Shown here piece after piece: positions 1-10,100 of a stretch of 64,000 bases of DNA. The stretch covers positions 2,591,501-2,655,500 of the forward strand of contig CM055896.1 in NCBI GenBank assembly GCA_029582155.1, read 5' to 3'. Below the pieces are notes generated by a model that saw nothing but the letters and a program-made list of their open reading frames with translations, was not told the DNA's origin and searched no databases. Source of the stretch: Panopea generosa. Its lineage: Eukaryota > Mollusca > Bivalvia > Adapedonta > Hiatellidae. Position 1 is the first letter of the stretch; each line of letters opens with the position of its first letter. Made by a program: the position numbers and the translations under genes.

Positions 1-127
1 ACTTTTTATTTGTATCTACTGAACTTACCTACCTGGAAGATGAACCCAAACTGGAATCTTTTTATATGATAATTAACAACCATCCAAAAAACGGCCACAA
101 TATCCTGGAATGTGATCAGTCCTACAG

Positions 128-829
128 GTGTCGATTGCATTCACGGTTTGCCAAGAATTCGAATTAAATTATGAGAAGGCTTGTATCTGGCGTTGGCGGT
201 CCTCCGAGACCAATCAAAAACAGGACCTTGACAGGTATAAGCGCCTACAGAAAGAAGTACAATACCAGATACGAAAGGCCAACAAGAAGTACTTAGTGGA
301 CACGGTGAGCCATGACTTCAAAGACGACTCTAAGAAGTTCTGGGCCTTCGTCAAAAGTAAAGGACAGGAAGCCACTGGTGTTGCGCCACTGAAAAAAAAG
401 GATGGTTACCTCCAAAGCAACAATGAAGCTAGAGCTAACATTCTCAATGAGCAATTTGTCTCTGCCTTCACCCGTGAAAACACCACCTACATTCCAAACA
501 TGGGTCAGAGTGAAACACCATCAATGTCAAACATAAGTCGACTGGAAAGGGGTCCACAAATTGCTGATGAATCTCAAGACCAAGAAAGCTGTTCCAATTA
601 TCCCTCGACCTAGGAGAAGTACCTCAGGACTGGAGGGAGGCATCCGTAGTCTCTCTTTTCAAGAAAGGAGACCGCCACCTAGCATCCAACTACAGACCAG
701 TGTCCTTGACGTCCATAACGTGCAAACTAATGGAGCACATAGTGCATAGCAATGTCATGAAGCACTTTCACAGGTACGACATCCTGAGCGACAACCAGCA
801 TGGTTTCAACAAGCGATGCTCCTGTGAGA
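128..829 (+). pseudogene. Decayed non-LTR retrotransposon ORF2 fragment (linker and start of reverse transcriptase)
   Basis: An open frame from 128 to 613 reads like the region between endonuclease and reverse transcriptase in Jockey/CR1-type non-LTR elements: a Lys-rich stretch, then KKFWAFVKSKGQEATGVAPL, then NEQFVSAFT. Near 545 the reading shifts frame; the shifted frame gives GVHKLLMNLKTKKA (about 551-592). It then jumps directly to a segment from about 611 reading GEVPQDWREASVVSLFKKGD, SNYRPVSLTS and NQHGFNKRCSCET, which are hallmark reverse transcriptase motifs. The stretch that should hold the early RT motifs is missing. Frameshift, internal deletion and the abrupt end at about 829 in a SINE-like sequence show a dead fragment. 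Family assignment is from remembered motif patterns; the exact clade is not resolved. Confidence 0.82.
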
Positions 830-830
830 C

Positions 831-930
831 TATAAGGTGCCGTGTTAAGATCACATACCTCTCACGGCTAAGGTTCTAGTCCTGCTTACTCCAAAAAAAC
901 TCTATGCAAGAAAGTTTGTTAGTTCTTTTT
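831..930 (+). mobile_element. SINE family C fragment (tRNA-Leu/Ser-like)
   Basis: The sequence matches the segment following box A of the copy at 19966-20185 (TAAGG, then ACCTCTCAC, GCTAAG, a decayed box B, CTCCAAAAAAAC, GAAAGTTT). It lies directly after the retrotransposon fragment and lacks its head and tail. Confidence 0.55.
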
Positions 931-935
931 CTTTC

Positions 936-1499
936 AAATACAGGTCTTGTAGACAGTTGGGTTGACGTGTTACTTGAGGAAGGTCTTTCTCCACAAAAGA
1001 AATGGAAATTGAATATTAAAAAAAAAACATGAACTGTTAAAATATTAAAAACAATTTACTCCACCCACCGCTTCAATGCAAAGAATGGTAAGATCGACCA
1101 TAAAATATTTCATATCAAAACAACGAAAGAATCGTCTTACCTGGTTTGGAGAAAGGAACAGATAGATTTCAATTTCACAACATGCTTATGACTTTGGAAA
1201 GATGAAAAGCATTTTGATAGCTGGCGAAAATGACGTGGAGGCGAAAAGTTTGTTATTGTGTTCCGCACATAATACAGTTACTCGATGCTATTGGTCAATA
1301 AAATATTCGGATATATGACGAAATAAAATTCGTCTGTATTACGATATATTAAAACATGGTATTATTTATGGTCACAAGCAGAATATTGGTGTCCTTGCTA
1401 ATGTTGTTGTTTTGATATTAATGAATATTATTCGCGTGCCTGCTGGAATATATATGAAAAAATCAAAAGCTTTCCAATTATGTTTCCATAGCTACCAAT
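936..1499. other. AT-rich non-coding stretch upstream of the small gene
   Basis: No open frame or known repeat is recognisable. A TATA-like ATATATATG lies at about 1449-1457 and a possible splice acceptor (TTTCCATAG) ends at 1491, eight bases before the first in-frame ATG of the next gene. Either could mark the 5' end of that gene; neither is proven. Confidence 0.3.
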
Positions 1500-1586
1500 G
1501 TGAAGCTTTTTAGTCAAGATGTTGTTTTATGTACAGTCTTCAAAATTGTCATTTACATCGTCTTTTGGCCATTATTGACAGTACGA

Positions 1587-2048
1587 ATGGGAAATACTTG
1601 TGGGAAAAGTCTTAGAAAAGATCAGGGAAGTCGAGTTAAGGCTAGGAGCGGTTTATTGGCGGTATTTGTGAAGAAGGAACCCAAAAAAACAGACAAACTC
1701 GAAAGCATAATTGAAGAACCAGCGTCAAAAAATAAACAACACTCTTCAGTATTTGAGGGACGACCTACAGTTAGATCGAGGAGAATGGCTGTTTTTGGAG
1801 AACAACCAAGTGCAATACCACCAATAAAGAAAGCGGATCCTGTTGAAATAGACTTTATATTTCAAGTTCCACGCAGTATGATTATTGTAAATCCACACAA
1901 CTTTGGTTATGAAGATGAATTCAAGCGGGTTGAGAAGAAACTGAAAGGACTTGAAAATGAAGTTCCAATAAAAAATATTCTGTATGAATTATTCACACCA
2001 ATGCCACCAAAGCGCCGAAGTTGGAAAGATGGCACGAAGGTGTCATAA
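1587..2048 (+). CDS. Unrecognised 153-residue protein with an N-myristoylation-like start (MGNTCGKS)
   Basis: I do not recognise this protein. The frame opens at an ATG at 1500, but the in-frame ATG at 1587 is attractive. It begins MGNTCGKS, which fits the rule for N-terminal myristoylation (Gly2, small residue at position 6, Lys7), and Cys5 is a possible palmitoylation site. The longer form would add 29 residues containing a hydrophobic, membrane-like stretch (VLCTVFKIVIYIVFWPLL). The body is basic and hydrophilic, with two AVF motifs in similar contexts, and ends in a compact segment rich in Phe, Pro and charged residues (DFIFQVPRSM, NPHNFGYEDEF, LYELFTPMPPKRR). An AATAAA signal lies 216 bases after the stop, at 2264-2269. 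It may be a single-exon gene or the last exon of a longer one. Membrane attachment is an inference from the start motif only. Confidence 0.55.
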   Translation: MGNTCGKSLRKDQGSRVKARSGLLAVFVKKEPKKTDKLESIIEEPASKNKQHSSVFEGRPTVRSRRMAVFGEQPSAIPPIKKADPVEIDFIFQVPRSMIIVNPHNFGYEDEFKRVEKKLKGLENEVPIKNILYELFTPMPPKRRSWKDGTKVS

Positions 2049-2263
2049 ACTTTAACAGTGTTAGCCCTTATGATGGGGTTTGGAATTCTATGACTTTACA
2101 AAATCTGTGTATTTATAATAATTGTCTTTCTGGAAAGACACGCATATCTTGTCTTCTTCTATTTGATCATGTGATTAATTATTGTGATAAAATGTACTGT
2201 AACAGTTAAGGACATAATTGCAGTAATGTCAATTAGAACATGTTTGTATACTATTTTTTCTCC

Positions 2264-2269
2264 AATAAA
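2264..2269 (+). terminator. Possible polyadenylation signal AATAAA
   Basis: Canonical hexamer 216 bases downstream of the stop at 2048. In AT-rich DNA this hexamer is common by chance, so only its position supports it. Confidence 0.35.
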
Positions 2270-4010
2270 CGAGGATATGAGGTTTCAACCCAATGCCATA
2301 CAGCAGCACTAAACAGCAATGAATTTTACAAGTGTATTTGTAGAATATCAATGAACCCAACCAGAACAATTTTACTGTGGAAACTGACATTGAAGTCTGC
2401 TTTCTCTGTGGAAAGACGTTGAGTTTTATGCGAAATTTACATTTAATGTTATATTAAAGTTATGCTATGCTGATTATAGGCTGTGAATTCCAAACCATGG
2501 ATTTGTATAAATAGGCTTACTTATAAAATATTTATTGAAACAATTAAAAATAGTGTAATTGTTACTTTTAGTGTTTTCTTTTTTATTGTTCATACATATT
2601 TTATAATTTGGATGGTGATGCAATAGCTTCCTTAATTCCTGCCTATTTCCAATACTTTTCAAAACATACTTTTGAAACATTCAACATATTTTTTTTGTGA
2701 TCTTGGTATCTAAAAGGTTTTTCTAAGAAAAAATAAAGAAATTATTAGTTTAAAATGACGCTTAAAAACAGGTTTCATATCATTTAATAACTTTCCATTG
2801 TATCAGATCAAAGTAGCATGCATAAACTACTTGCTTAGATGCATATTTTCCTAATTTAATCTCACTTAAGAATCTTGGGGAAATTCTATAACTAGACTAT
2901 TTTTCATCCTACTAAACTCCTTGTCTGAGCCAAAGGCTCTGTCAAGATGAGTTCTTCTGATTGCCTTGTGTCATTCAAATTATGTTTATGTTCTCTCTGA
3001 CTAGTTACTAAATTGGATGATTAAGTTGTAACCCTTGAATTGTCAAAAATGCAAAATTTGACCTTTTTGAATAGTTTATATATATAAGTTATTGTGGCTC
3101 TATTGCAAAGAAAGCTTGAAGCTTATATGAATCACTCTTAAGTCTGTTTCCTGAGTAATGCCAGTTATAAGTCTTGGTTTTGAGTGAACATCAGATATGA
3201 TTTCGGGATTGAACTGCCAAAAACTCTATCCGAAAAACTACCTCCTTACTTTTGATTTTTATACTTCCTGAAATATTAGGGGAAGCATATCAATGTCAGT
3301 TTGTCTGTTCTTATGTTCCCTATCTTGTCCTGAGCATACAGTCAAACTTTTAATTAGGTATTGTCCTAAATATTGTGTGTATTGATGAAAAAATATTTTC
3401 TTTAGTTTTAGAATAAAAACTGACACACAAATTGTAATGATTTACCATTTTTTTAAGCAGAGTTCAAGGTAAGCTATTCTGATCAACCTGTGTCCATCCA
3501 GCTGGAAACTTCAGGTTGTGAGGACCTCAGCACCTGCACTTTCCATTGGATTTTCACCAAACTTACACAGTAGTTATATTTACTATAATATCTCAGACAA
3601 GTTCTTGAAATGGCCAAAATCAGATAAATAATGTTGTCTTGTCACATGTCAGAATGACAAGATGTGGCACAAATAGGTCACCATAGTTATACAAATCTAA
3701 TTAGCAAGAAGGATTTATTGATATTTAATGCCGTGAATAGCATCTTCTCATGTGATTATTGCCCCCCGCCCATTCACAACGTGGAGTTGTTTGTCCAAGT
3801 TAATACAATGTAGTGTTTACTTAAGAGATCCTTAGCTTGTCTTAGGTTAATGGCAACTGAACTCTGATTGAATTATCAACTTTGTTGAATCGATAGTCCA
3901 AGTTAGGTCAATTCTTGACAGTTTGTGGTGGACATTTCAATCAAGAGGCCCAAAAGGGGCCATAATATGCTTTAAGAAATTTCTCCTGGAAACATTATAA
4001 GGAATTCAGA
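2270..4010. other. Gene-free AT-rich stretch with repeat remnants
   Basis: No credible coding sequence. Roughly 3086-3190 resembles the tail of SINE family D (TTGCAAAGAAA, then GTCTGTTTCCTG). Roughly 3480-3660 resembles the repeat seen three times at 24795-25600 (TTTTCACCAAACTT, then ATCTCAGACAAGTTCTTGAA). The rest shows nothing recognisable. Confidence 0.45.
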
Positions 4011-4286
4011 TTGATTGATTGAAAATTTAGCGTCATTTATATGCCACCGAGGGCTAACAGACGATCAGTTAACCTAACCACTGTTTCCTGGAATTAACCA
4101 GTGCTCGAGCACACCCCATCTCCGCAAGTAACTGATAACTTTCCCACTTGAATCAGTGGTGAGAGAGGAATGATAATGAGACACAATATCATATATAAAT
4201 CACGGAGACTGTTGCCAGGCGGGGGATTCTAACTCATAACCCCTGGATTGATAGTCAGACGTGTAACCGACTGAGCTAATCGGGCC
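4011..4286 (-). mobile_element. SINE family A (tRNA-derived), full-length copy
   Basis: On the minus strand this begins with a tRNA-like head: box A TTAGCTCAGTCGGTTAC and a box B close to GAGTTAGAATCCC. A body containing CCATCTCCGC-like and GCTCGAGCACTGGTTAA-like stretches follows, then AACTGATCGTCTGTTAGCCC, and the 3' end is ATTTTCAATCAATCAAT. Other long copies lie at 11856-12140, 43043-43332, 57855-58146, 58497-58798 and 60931-61157. The internal Pol III promoter boxes and the short TCAA-type tail define it as a SINE. Confidence 0.85.
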
Positions 4287-4670
4287 ATAAAATAGTACAA
4301 AGCATAGTTAATGAGGTCAGTTTCAAGTAGCCATAATTATCTAAAAAAAATGTAAGATTCTGTTTGAAATAATACCAAAAATATATGAGAAAAACATAAC
4401 TTCCCGTTTTCCAATAGTTTTCTTAATCAAAATTAAAGTTCCCCTGTTGGGTCCCAATGGACACTAGCCCCATTACTTGAACAAAACTGAAAATTCAATC
4501 ATAGAGATTTAAACCAAATAAAAAAAAAATTACTTGGTCAGTTCCAGTGAGAAAAGATTTTTGAAAATTCACCATTTGATCCATTTTTGGTTCTCTGTTG
4601 ACCTTTATGGATGGTAAGTCCTCTTTTTTGGATCCAGTCTTGACTGTTTTCATAAAACAATACTCCAGAT

Positions 4671-4986
4671 GATTATGTTGTTGTATGGTGTTAAGCGTCG
4701 CTTTCAACAATTTTTCAGTCATATCGGGACAGTGTCTACTTGAGACAGTATTCTAAGCGCTGGCACACTGGAGTATCATGCCGCAGACACATGGTATGAT
4801 ACCCCACCCAGTCACATTATACTGACACCGGGCCGACCAGACCTAGAACTCTCCTCTAAATGCTGAGCATCAAGCAAAGAAGCTTCTAGTACCATTTTTA
4901 AAGTCTTTGGTATGACCCAGCCGGGGATTGAACCCACGACCTTCTGCATGTGAGGCGATGCTCTACCACTAGAACACGCCGCGGTC
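4671..4986 (-). mobile_element. SINE family B (tRNA-derived), full-length copy
   Basis: The minus strand starts CCGCGGTGTTCTAGTGGTAG with box A TCTAGTGGTAGAGC and box B GGGTTCAATCCCC. The body contains GTCATACCAAAGACTTTAAA and TCAGTATAATGTGACTGG, and the 3' end is CACCATACAACAACATAATC. Other copies: 41519-41829 (-) and 44392-44575 (+). Confidence 0.85.
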
Positions 4987-5149
4987 TTTAAGATGATTAA
5001 AAAAATTCCTAAACAAGAAATGTCACTGGTAAGTGTCACATGCCCCCAAATGGTCTGTGAAAATTAACAAAATATGTTATAATAAGTAGCGATGTATTCA
5101 TGAATATCAAGAGTTATGGATTGATCTTTCAGACTAGACTATTTTCTGG

Positions 5150-5880
5150 GGGTTATTTTACATTAAAGCATGACCTTGACCTTTGTGTAACCTTGACCTT
5201 GACATCTGATGTAATGGTCTGGGTATTTCAACAGTTAAATTCAGGTGAATCATCATCATGATATGCTGATCACTTGTGTCAAACTATTTTAAAATCCCCA
5301 AACGCAAGACAAAATTACAGATCAATTGTTGATTAATTGATAAATAGAGCCAAGTGTTTTTGAAATCCATCCATATATGATAAAGTTAAGGACAGACTTG
5401 AAATCTCAAACAGATTCAAAGTGTTGTCATACTTACAAAAAGAGTGAACTTAACCTTTGAGGTACAGGTCTAGGTCTTACTTATGACACGCCGTCATGTC
5501 ATCTTGATAAATTGAGCCAAGTTAAAGTCAAAGTCACAGACCAGATATGTAATATCAAACAAATTGAAAGTGTGACCTTGACCTTTGAGGTACAGGTGTG
5601 GGTCTTACTCATGACACATTGTCATGTTATGTTGATCATTTGTAGCAAGTATCATTAAAATTCATCTATGCATGACAAAGTTAAAGGCCAGACACGAAAT
5701 CTCACACAGACTCATAGTGTTGTCAAACAAACTCAAACTGACCTTGACCTTTGAGGTACGGGTGTGGATCTTACTCGCAAAATGTCATCATGTTATGTTG
5801 ATCATTTGCAGCAAGTATCAACAAAATCCATCTATGCAAGTTACAGGCTGGACACCAATACTGGACGGAAGGATGCTGCC
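5150..5880 (+). repeat. Diverged tandem repeats carrying TGACCTTGACCTTTGA
   Basis: About four imperfect units of roughly 120-170 bp. Anchors are GACCTTGACCTTTG at about 5165, a decayed version at 5450, and near-identical versions at 5574 and 5740. Each of the better units continues with AGGTAC, then GTCTTACTCATGACAC-like, ATGTTATGTTGATCATTTG and AGCAAGTATCA. No coding potential. The anchor contains the nuclear-receptor half-site extension TCAAGGTCA on the minus strand; see findings. Confidence 0.7.
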
Positions 5881-6790
5881 ATTACTATATGCCACCTCAA
5901 AAAAATTTGTGGGGGGGGCATAAAAAGATGATGTTTTCCCATAGTATTCCTTAAGTAAAATCAAAGCCCCCTCCTGAACCCCACCTAACTGGGATTTCAA
6001 TTGATCTTAGCCCGTTCATTCGAACAAATTCTCATAGGAAGCATATATACCAAATATCAATGAAAGTAGCTTGTAAGCTTTTGAGAAGAAGATTTCTATT
6101 TTCCTTTTTAGGGCCCCTGCTGGCCCCTTGTGGAAATTAAATTCCCCTCTCAAGGACCCAGTCTCAACTGTTATGACTAAACAATTTTTAAGACATCAAT
6201 AATTGGAATAATACAAATAACAGATGAGAAAAAACATAATTTCATGGTTTCCCATAGTATTCCTGTGTAGTCTAGTCCTAATTTTATCCTTTTTGAGGCC
6301 ACTGCTGGCCCTCTATGTATATAAAATCCCCATTGAACAACCCGGTCTCAACTGTTATGACTAAATCAATATGATTGGAATAATTTCAAAATGAGATGAG
6401 AAAAACATAATTTCCTGTTTTCCCAAAGTACATAAATTTTGTATTTCTATGTAAACACCAGTCCCCTTGCTGGGCCCCAATGGACCATAGGCCTTTCATT
6501 TAATCAAAATTGAAACCCTACTCATAATAAATAATTATTTATACCAAATAAAGGATCTTTTAAACAAATTGTAAATGAATTTGGGTGGTTGGTTCTCAAT
6601 GAAAAGATTATTGAAATTTCAAAGTTTAAAAAAAAAAAAATCCTATGTTACTGGGATGGGGCCAATATTGACCATGTGGTCATGGCTTAAACAAACCTAA
6701 TAGAGACTGATTAGGTGATCTTTTATGCAAAATAGAAAACATCCAGACTTAAAACTTTAGTAGAAGATTTTTAAGGAAAAAAAGATAAGC
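5880..6790. repeat. Old diverged tandem-like repeats
   Basis: Several related stretches recur about every 170-300 bp: AACATAATTTC...TTTTCCCA(T/A)AGTA at 5927, 6236 and 6409, CCCGGTCTCAACTGTTATGA-like at 6150 and 6340, and TGGGCCCCAATGGACCATAG-like at 6470. A related stretch also occurs at 4380-4600. No gene. Confidence 0.45.
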
Positions 6791-8783
6791 CCCCGGGGCG
6801 GGCAAAATTTTACTCCAGGGAGATAATTTGGACAAACTTGAGAGAGCTTCATGTACAATGCTTTGCACCAACTTGGTGAAAATCTGTTCTAGTGGTTTCA
6901 GAGAAGAAGTTATTTGAAGCAAAAGTTAAAGACAGACAAAGGGCAATCACAAAAGTCCTCCTCTGAACCTTATTGATTCAAGGGCCACAACTCTGCTATG
7001 TCTGATTTTCAAACGTGTCCTTTCTTTCAGTTAAGATAAAAGAGAATGCCATTCATTTAATGAAAAATGCTATATTTTGCTTCGTAAACACTCTGGCAAT
7101 CCTTTATATAATTTTTATCAAAATCAAACTTTGTTTTTCAAAATAAGTATAAGCTGAAAAACAGTTATATTTCTTCAAACACAGCAGAGTTATGATCTTG
7201 GTTTTAATGAAAAATGCTGTACATGTGTAATGTATATTGATATATTTCAAATGGAGTCTTAACCCCCTTTTGAAATAATTACATGCTATATTATTGAATC
7301 CAGTTGTATTGGTGCCAAGAAATGGTTCAGAAAATTGATTTACTCATAGTTAGATCACATAATATTGTCAGATGGCAACTGAATAAAAAGGAACCAGAGC
7401 ACTAAAAATATTCAACATCTTTTTAATAAGTTTATTCCAATTTCATATCCAAAAAACACATAACCAAAGTTATTTCTCTTAGCTTGAAAAATAATTTTGT
7501 AAGAAGAAACCCTGAAGAGCCTGTATCGCTCAACTGAACAGATTCAATGTTAAAATTCTGTATCGCTCTACTGAACGGACTGTATGTTAAGAGAGAAAGT
7601 AGATGGACATAATCAATCATTTTATGCATGATTCTCTTTGTGGTCAATGACAGCCATGCTTTGGTGCATGATCAGTTTACATGTAGAAAAGCCTTATTAG
7701 TTTATTATCAAATTTTTAAATAGCAGTTTGACCTTGACCTTTGACAAAAAATACCACTTAGCATAATAAAAAGAAGACAAATAAATCCACAACAGCATAA
7801 CTGCTACTGCTTAATCAGCAAACAGAATATATGTATACTATACATGGACAATAAAATAAAATCCAATTTAAAGAAGAAGTCTATTGAATAAATAAATGAA
7901 AACATCATGAATATATCATTTCTGAACATTCAATAATGAATAAATCCACCAATGACAGCCGTGTCTCACTGGTTTCCAAACTGATCCAAGGTCTCGTGTT
8001 CAAATACAGTATATTATCTCAGTTCAATTGAAATGTAACAATAGAACTTTTATTGGATAAACAAGTTAAAAATTCAGCGGTTCGCACAACTGAGCGGACA
8101 AATTACCATCCCATAAACTCTGCTGGCTATAGTCAGTAGAGCCATAACATAACTGATAAGTATAAAACTGTTAACAAACAATATAAAACAAAATTCAATG
8201 ATGATTAAAGTTTCTAAAACAATTTAACTAACACTGACGTATACAACACTCTGTCATACTCTGACAGGTAATTGAAGCTGTTGTTGTGTTCTTAATCCCC
8301 AACCTGCTAGACTTGAACTGTTGGACGTGAATGTACTTTACCCTTGAACTCAATACAAAGCTACTATAATTAGCTCAATGTCTTTAACCATTTAATTATC
8401 ATTTAGAAGTTTTAAACAAGCAACTGTGGCTGAAGAACCAAATAAGTTAGAGTTAAGTATACATAACTTGATCTGTGTCTACATTTGTTTGTATACAGTA
8501 CATATTGCTCCATTGGTGCAATAAGGTACCATGTGCCTTCTTGTTTCATATACACTTGATACATTAATGCACTAACAGTACATATCACTAATGTGAACTG
8601 TCATCTATTTATCGACGAGTCAAATTTGTACCATGTGAAAACAATTTCATTATAGAATCAATGTTTAATTATCTATAGCATCATCAATGTACGGTAAACT
8701 GGACCTAAATTCATCAATATTTCGAGTCTGAGATTTAGAATTAGACTCCAATTGCAAAAATTTTAAGATTCAAATAATATCTA
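6790..8783. other. Gene-free stretch, nothing recognised
   Basis: AT-rich DNA without credible coding frames. A few phrases such as CTTGGTGAAAATCTGTTCTAG (about 6870-6895) resemble common bivalve intergenic repeat sequence, but no repeat boundary can be drawn from this window. Confidence 0.4.
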
Positions 8784-9022
8784 TTAACCCTTTAGTCCAT
8801 AGATATTTTCCCGCACCAATTACAGAAGGCCTTCGAAAACAGTGCAGGAAGAGTTCAGACTGCTGGTAACGAGCAATCTGAACACTTCCTGCACTGTTTT
8901 CCACTCTGTCAGTAAATATAAACATAATTCACCCAATAATTCAAAAGCCCTCTATATAAGAGGTGTCCAAAGACGTCTAAATTAGAGATGTCCAAAGGCG
9001 TCTATATGAAGTAAAGGGTTAA
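8784..9022 (+). mobile_element. Hairpin MITE (family H1), short-array copy
   Basis: Ends are inverted: TTAACCCTTTAGT at the left and AGTAAAGGGTTAA at the right. The terminal TTA/TAA could be a 3-bp target duplication of the PIF/Harbinger type. Inside is a 30-bp hairpin: left arm 8835-8864 and right arm 8872-8901, pairing at 28 of 30 positions around a 7-base loop. Nearer the right end are two to three copies of a 25-bp unit (GTGTCCAAAGACGTCTA). Sister copies at 29110-29482 and about 59150-59366. Non-autonomous; no ORF. Confidence 0.75.
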
Positions 9023-9189
9023 ACAAGCAAATGAATATATTTGTTTGCAGAATCAATACTTTGTAATGACTATTTAACAGAAAAAGCCACAGGGGATATT
9101 ATTTATTAGTCATAATTTTATGTTTATAGGGTTTTTACAAATGTAAGATTATGAGTCATCAAAATAATGATGAATTTAGGCCCCGTGAT

Positions 9190-9290
9190 TTAAATTTCTT
9201 TATTTACCTCGATTGTGAAGTTCTTACAACCCGAGACAAATCATGCTGGGTAGAACCAGTACTAAAAATATGTGGATAAAGTGTCTTGTT
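9190..9290 (-). mobile_element. SINE family E tail fragment
   Basis: The minus strand reads AGTACTGGTTCTACCCAGCA, then GATTTGTCTC, TTGTAAGAACTTCACAATCG and AGGTAAATAAAG. This matches the 3' half of the complete copy at 20205-20415. Confidence 0.65.
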
Positions 9291-9368
9291 ATGAAGTTTT
9301 ATTGTTGAAGGAGGACCCGTGAATCAATGTAGAACCAGCGTCATTCTGCAAGTAACTGACAAATTTCT

Positions 9369-10100
9369 CATTTTAGAATGAATGCTGTAGAATGAATGTT
9401 GTGAATGAAGAATAAATGCTGAAGAATGAATGTTGACAGAAGAATGAATGTTGTGACAGAACAATGAATGCTGTGATTGAATAATGAATGTTGTGACTGA
9501 ATAATGAATGCTGTGATTGAAGAATGAATGTTGTAACAGAAGAATGAATGTTGTGACTGAATAATGAATGTAACTGAATAATGAATGTTGTGACAGAAGA
9601 ATGAATGCTGTGACTGAATAATGAATGTTGACAAGAATGAATGTTGTGACAGAAGAATGAATGTTGTGACAGAAGAATGAATGCTGTGACTGAATAATGA
9701 ATGTGACTGAATAATGAATGTGACTGAATAATGAATGTTGTAACTGAAGAATGAATGTTGTGACAGAAGAATGACTGCTGTGACTGAATAATGAATGTTG
9801 ACAAGAATGAATGTTCTGACAGAAGAATGAATGTTGTGACAGAAGAATGAATGCTGTGACTGAATAATGAATACTGTGACTGAAGAATAAATGTTGTGAC
9901 TGAATAATAAATGTTGTGTCTGAAGATTGAATGCTGTGACAAGAATTAATGCTGAACAATGAATGCTGTGGCTGCAGAAGAAATGTTGTGACAAAAGAAT
10001 GATTTATGCGGAAGAAGAATAAATGTTTTGACACATGACTGAATGTTGTGACACAAGAATGAATGCTGTAACTGAAGAATGAATGTTGAATAAAAGTTGT
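9369..10100 (+). repeat. 20-bp minisatellite (AGAATGAATGTTGTGACAGA)
   Basis: About 36 copies of a 20-bp unit, with variants such as AATAATGAATGCTGTGACTG and shortened units. On the minus strand all three frames stay open for 189-269 codons because the unit contains no stop in any minus-strand frame and 20 is not a multiple of 3. These frames are by-products of the repeat, not genes. Confidence 0.92.
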
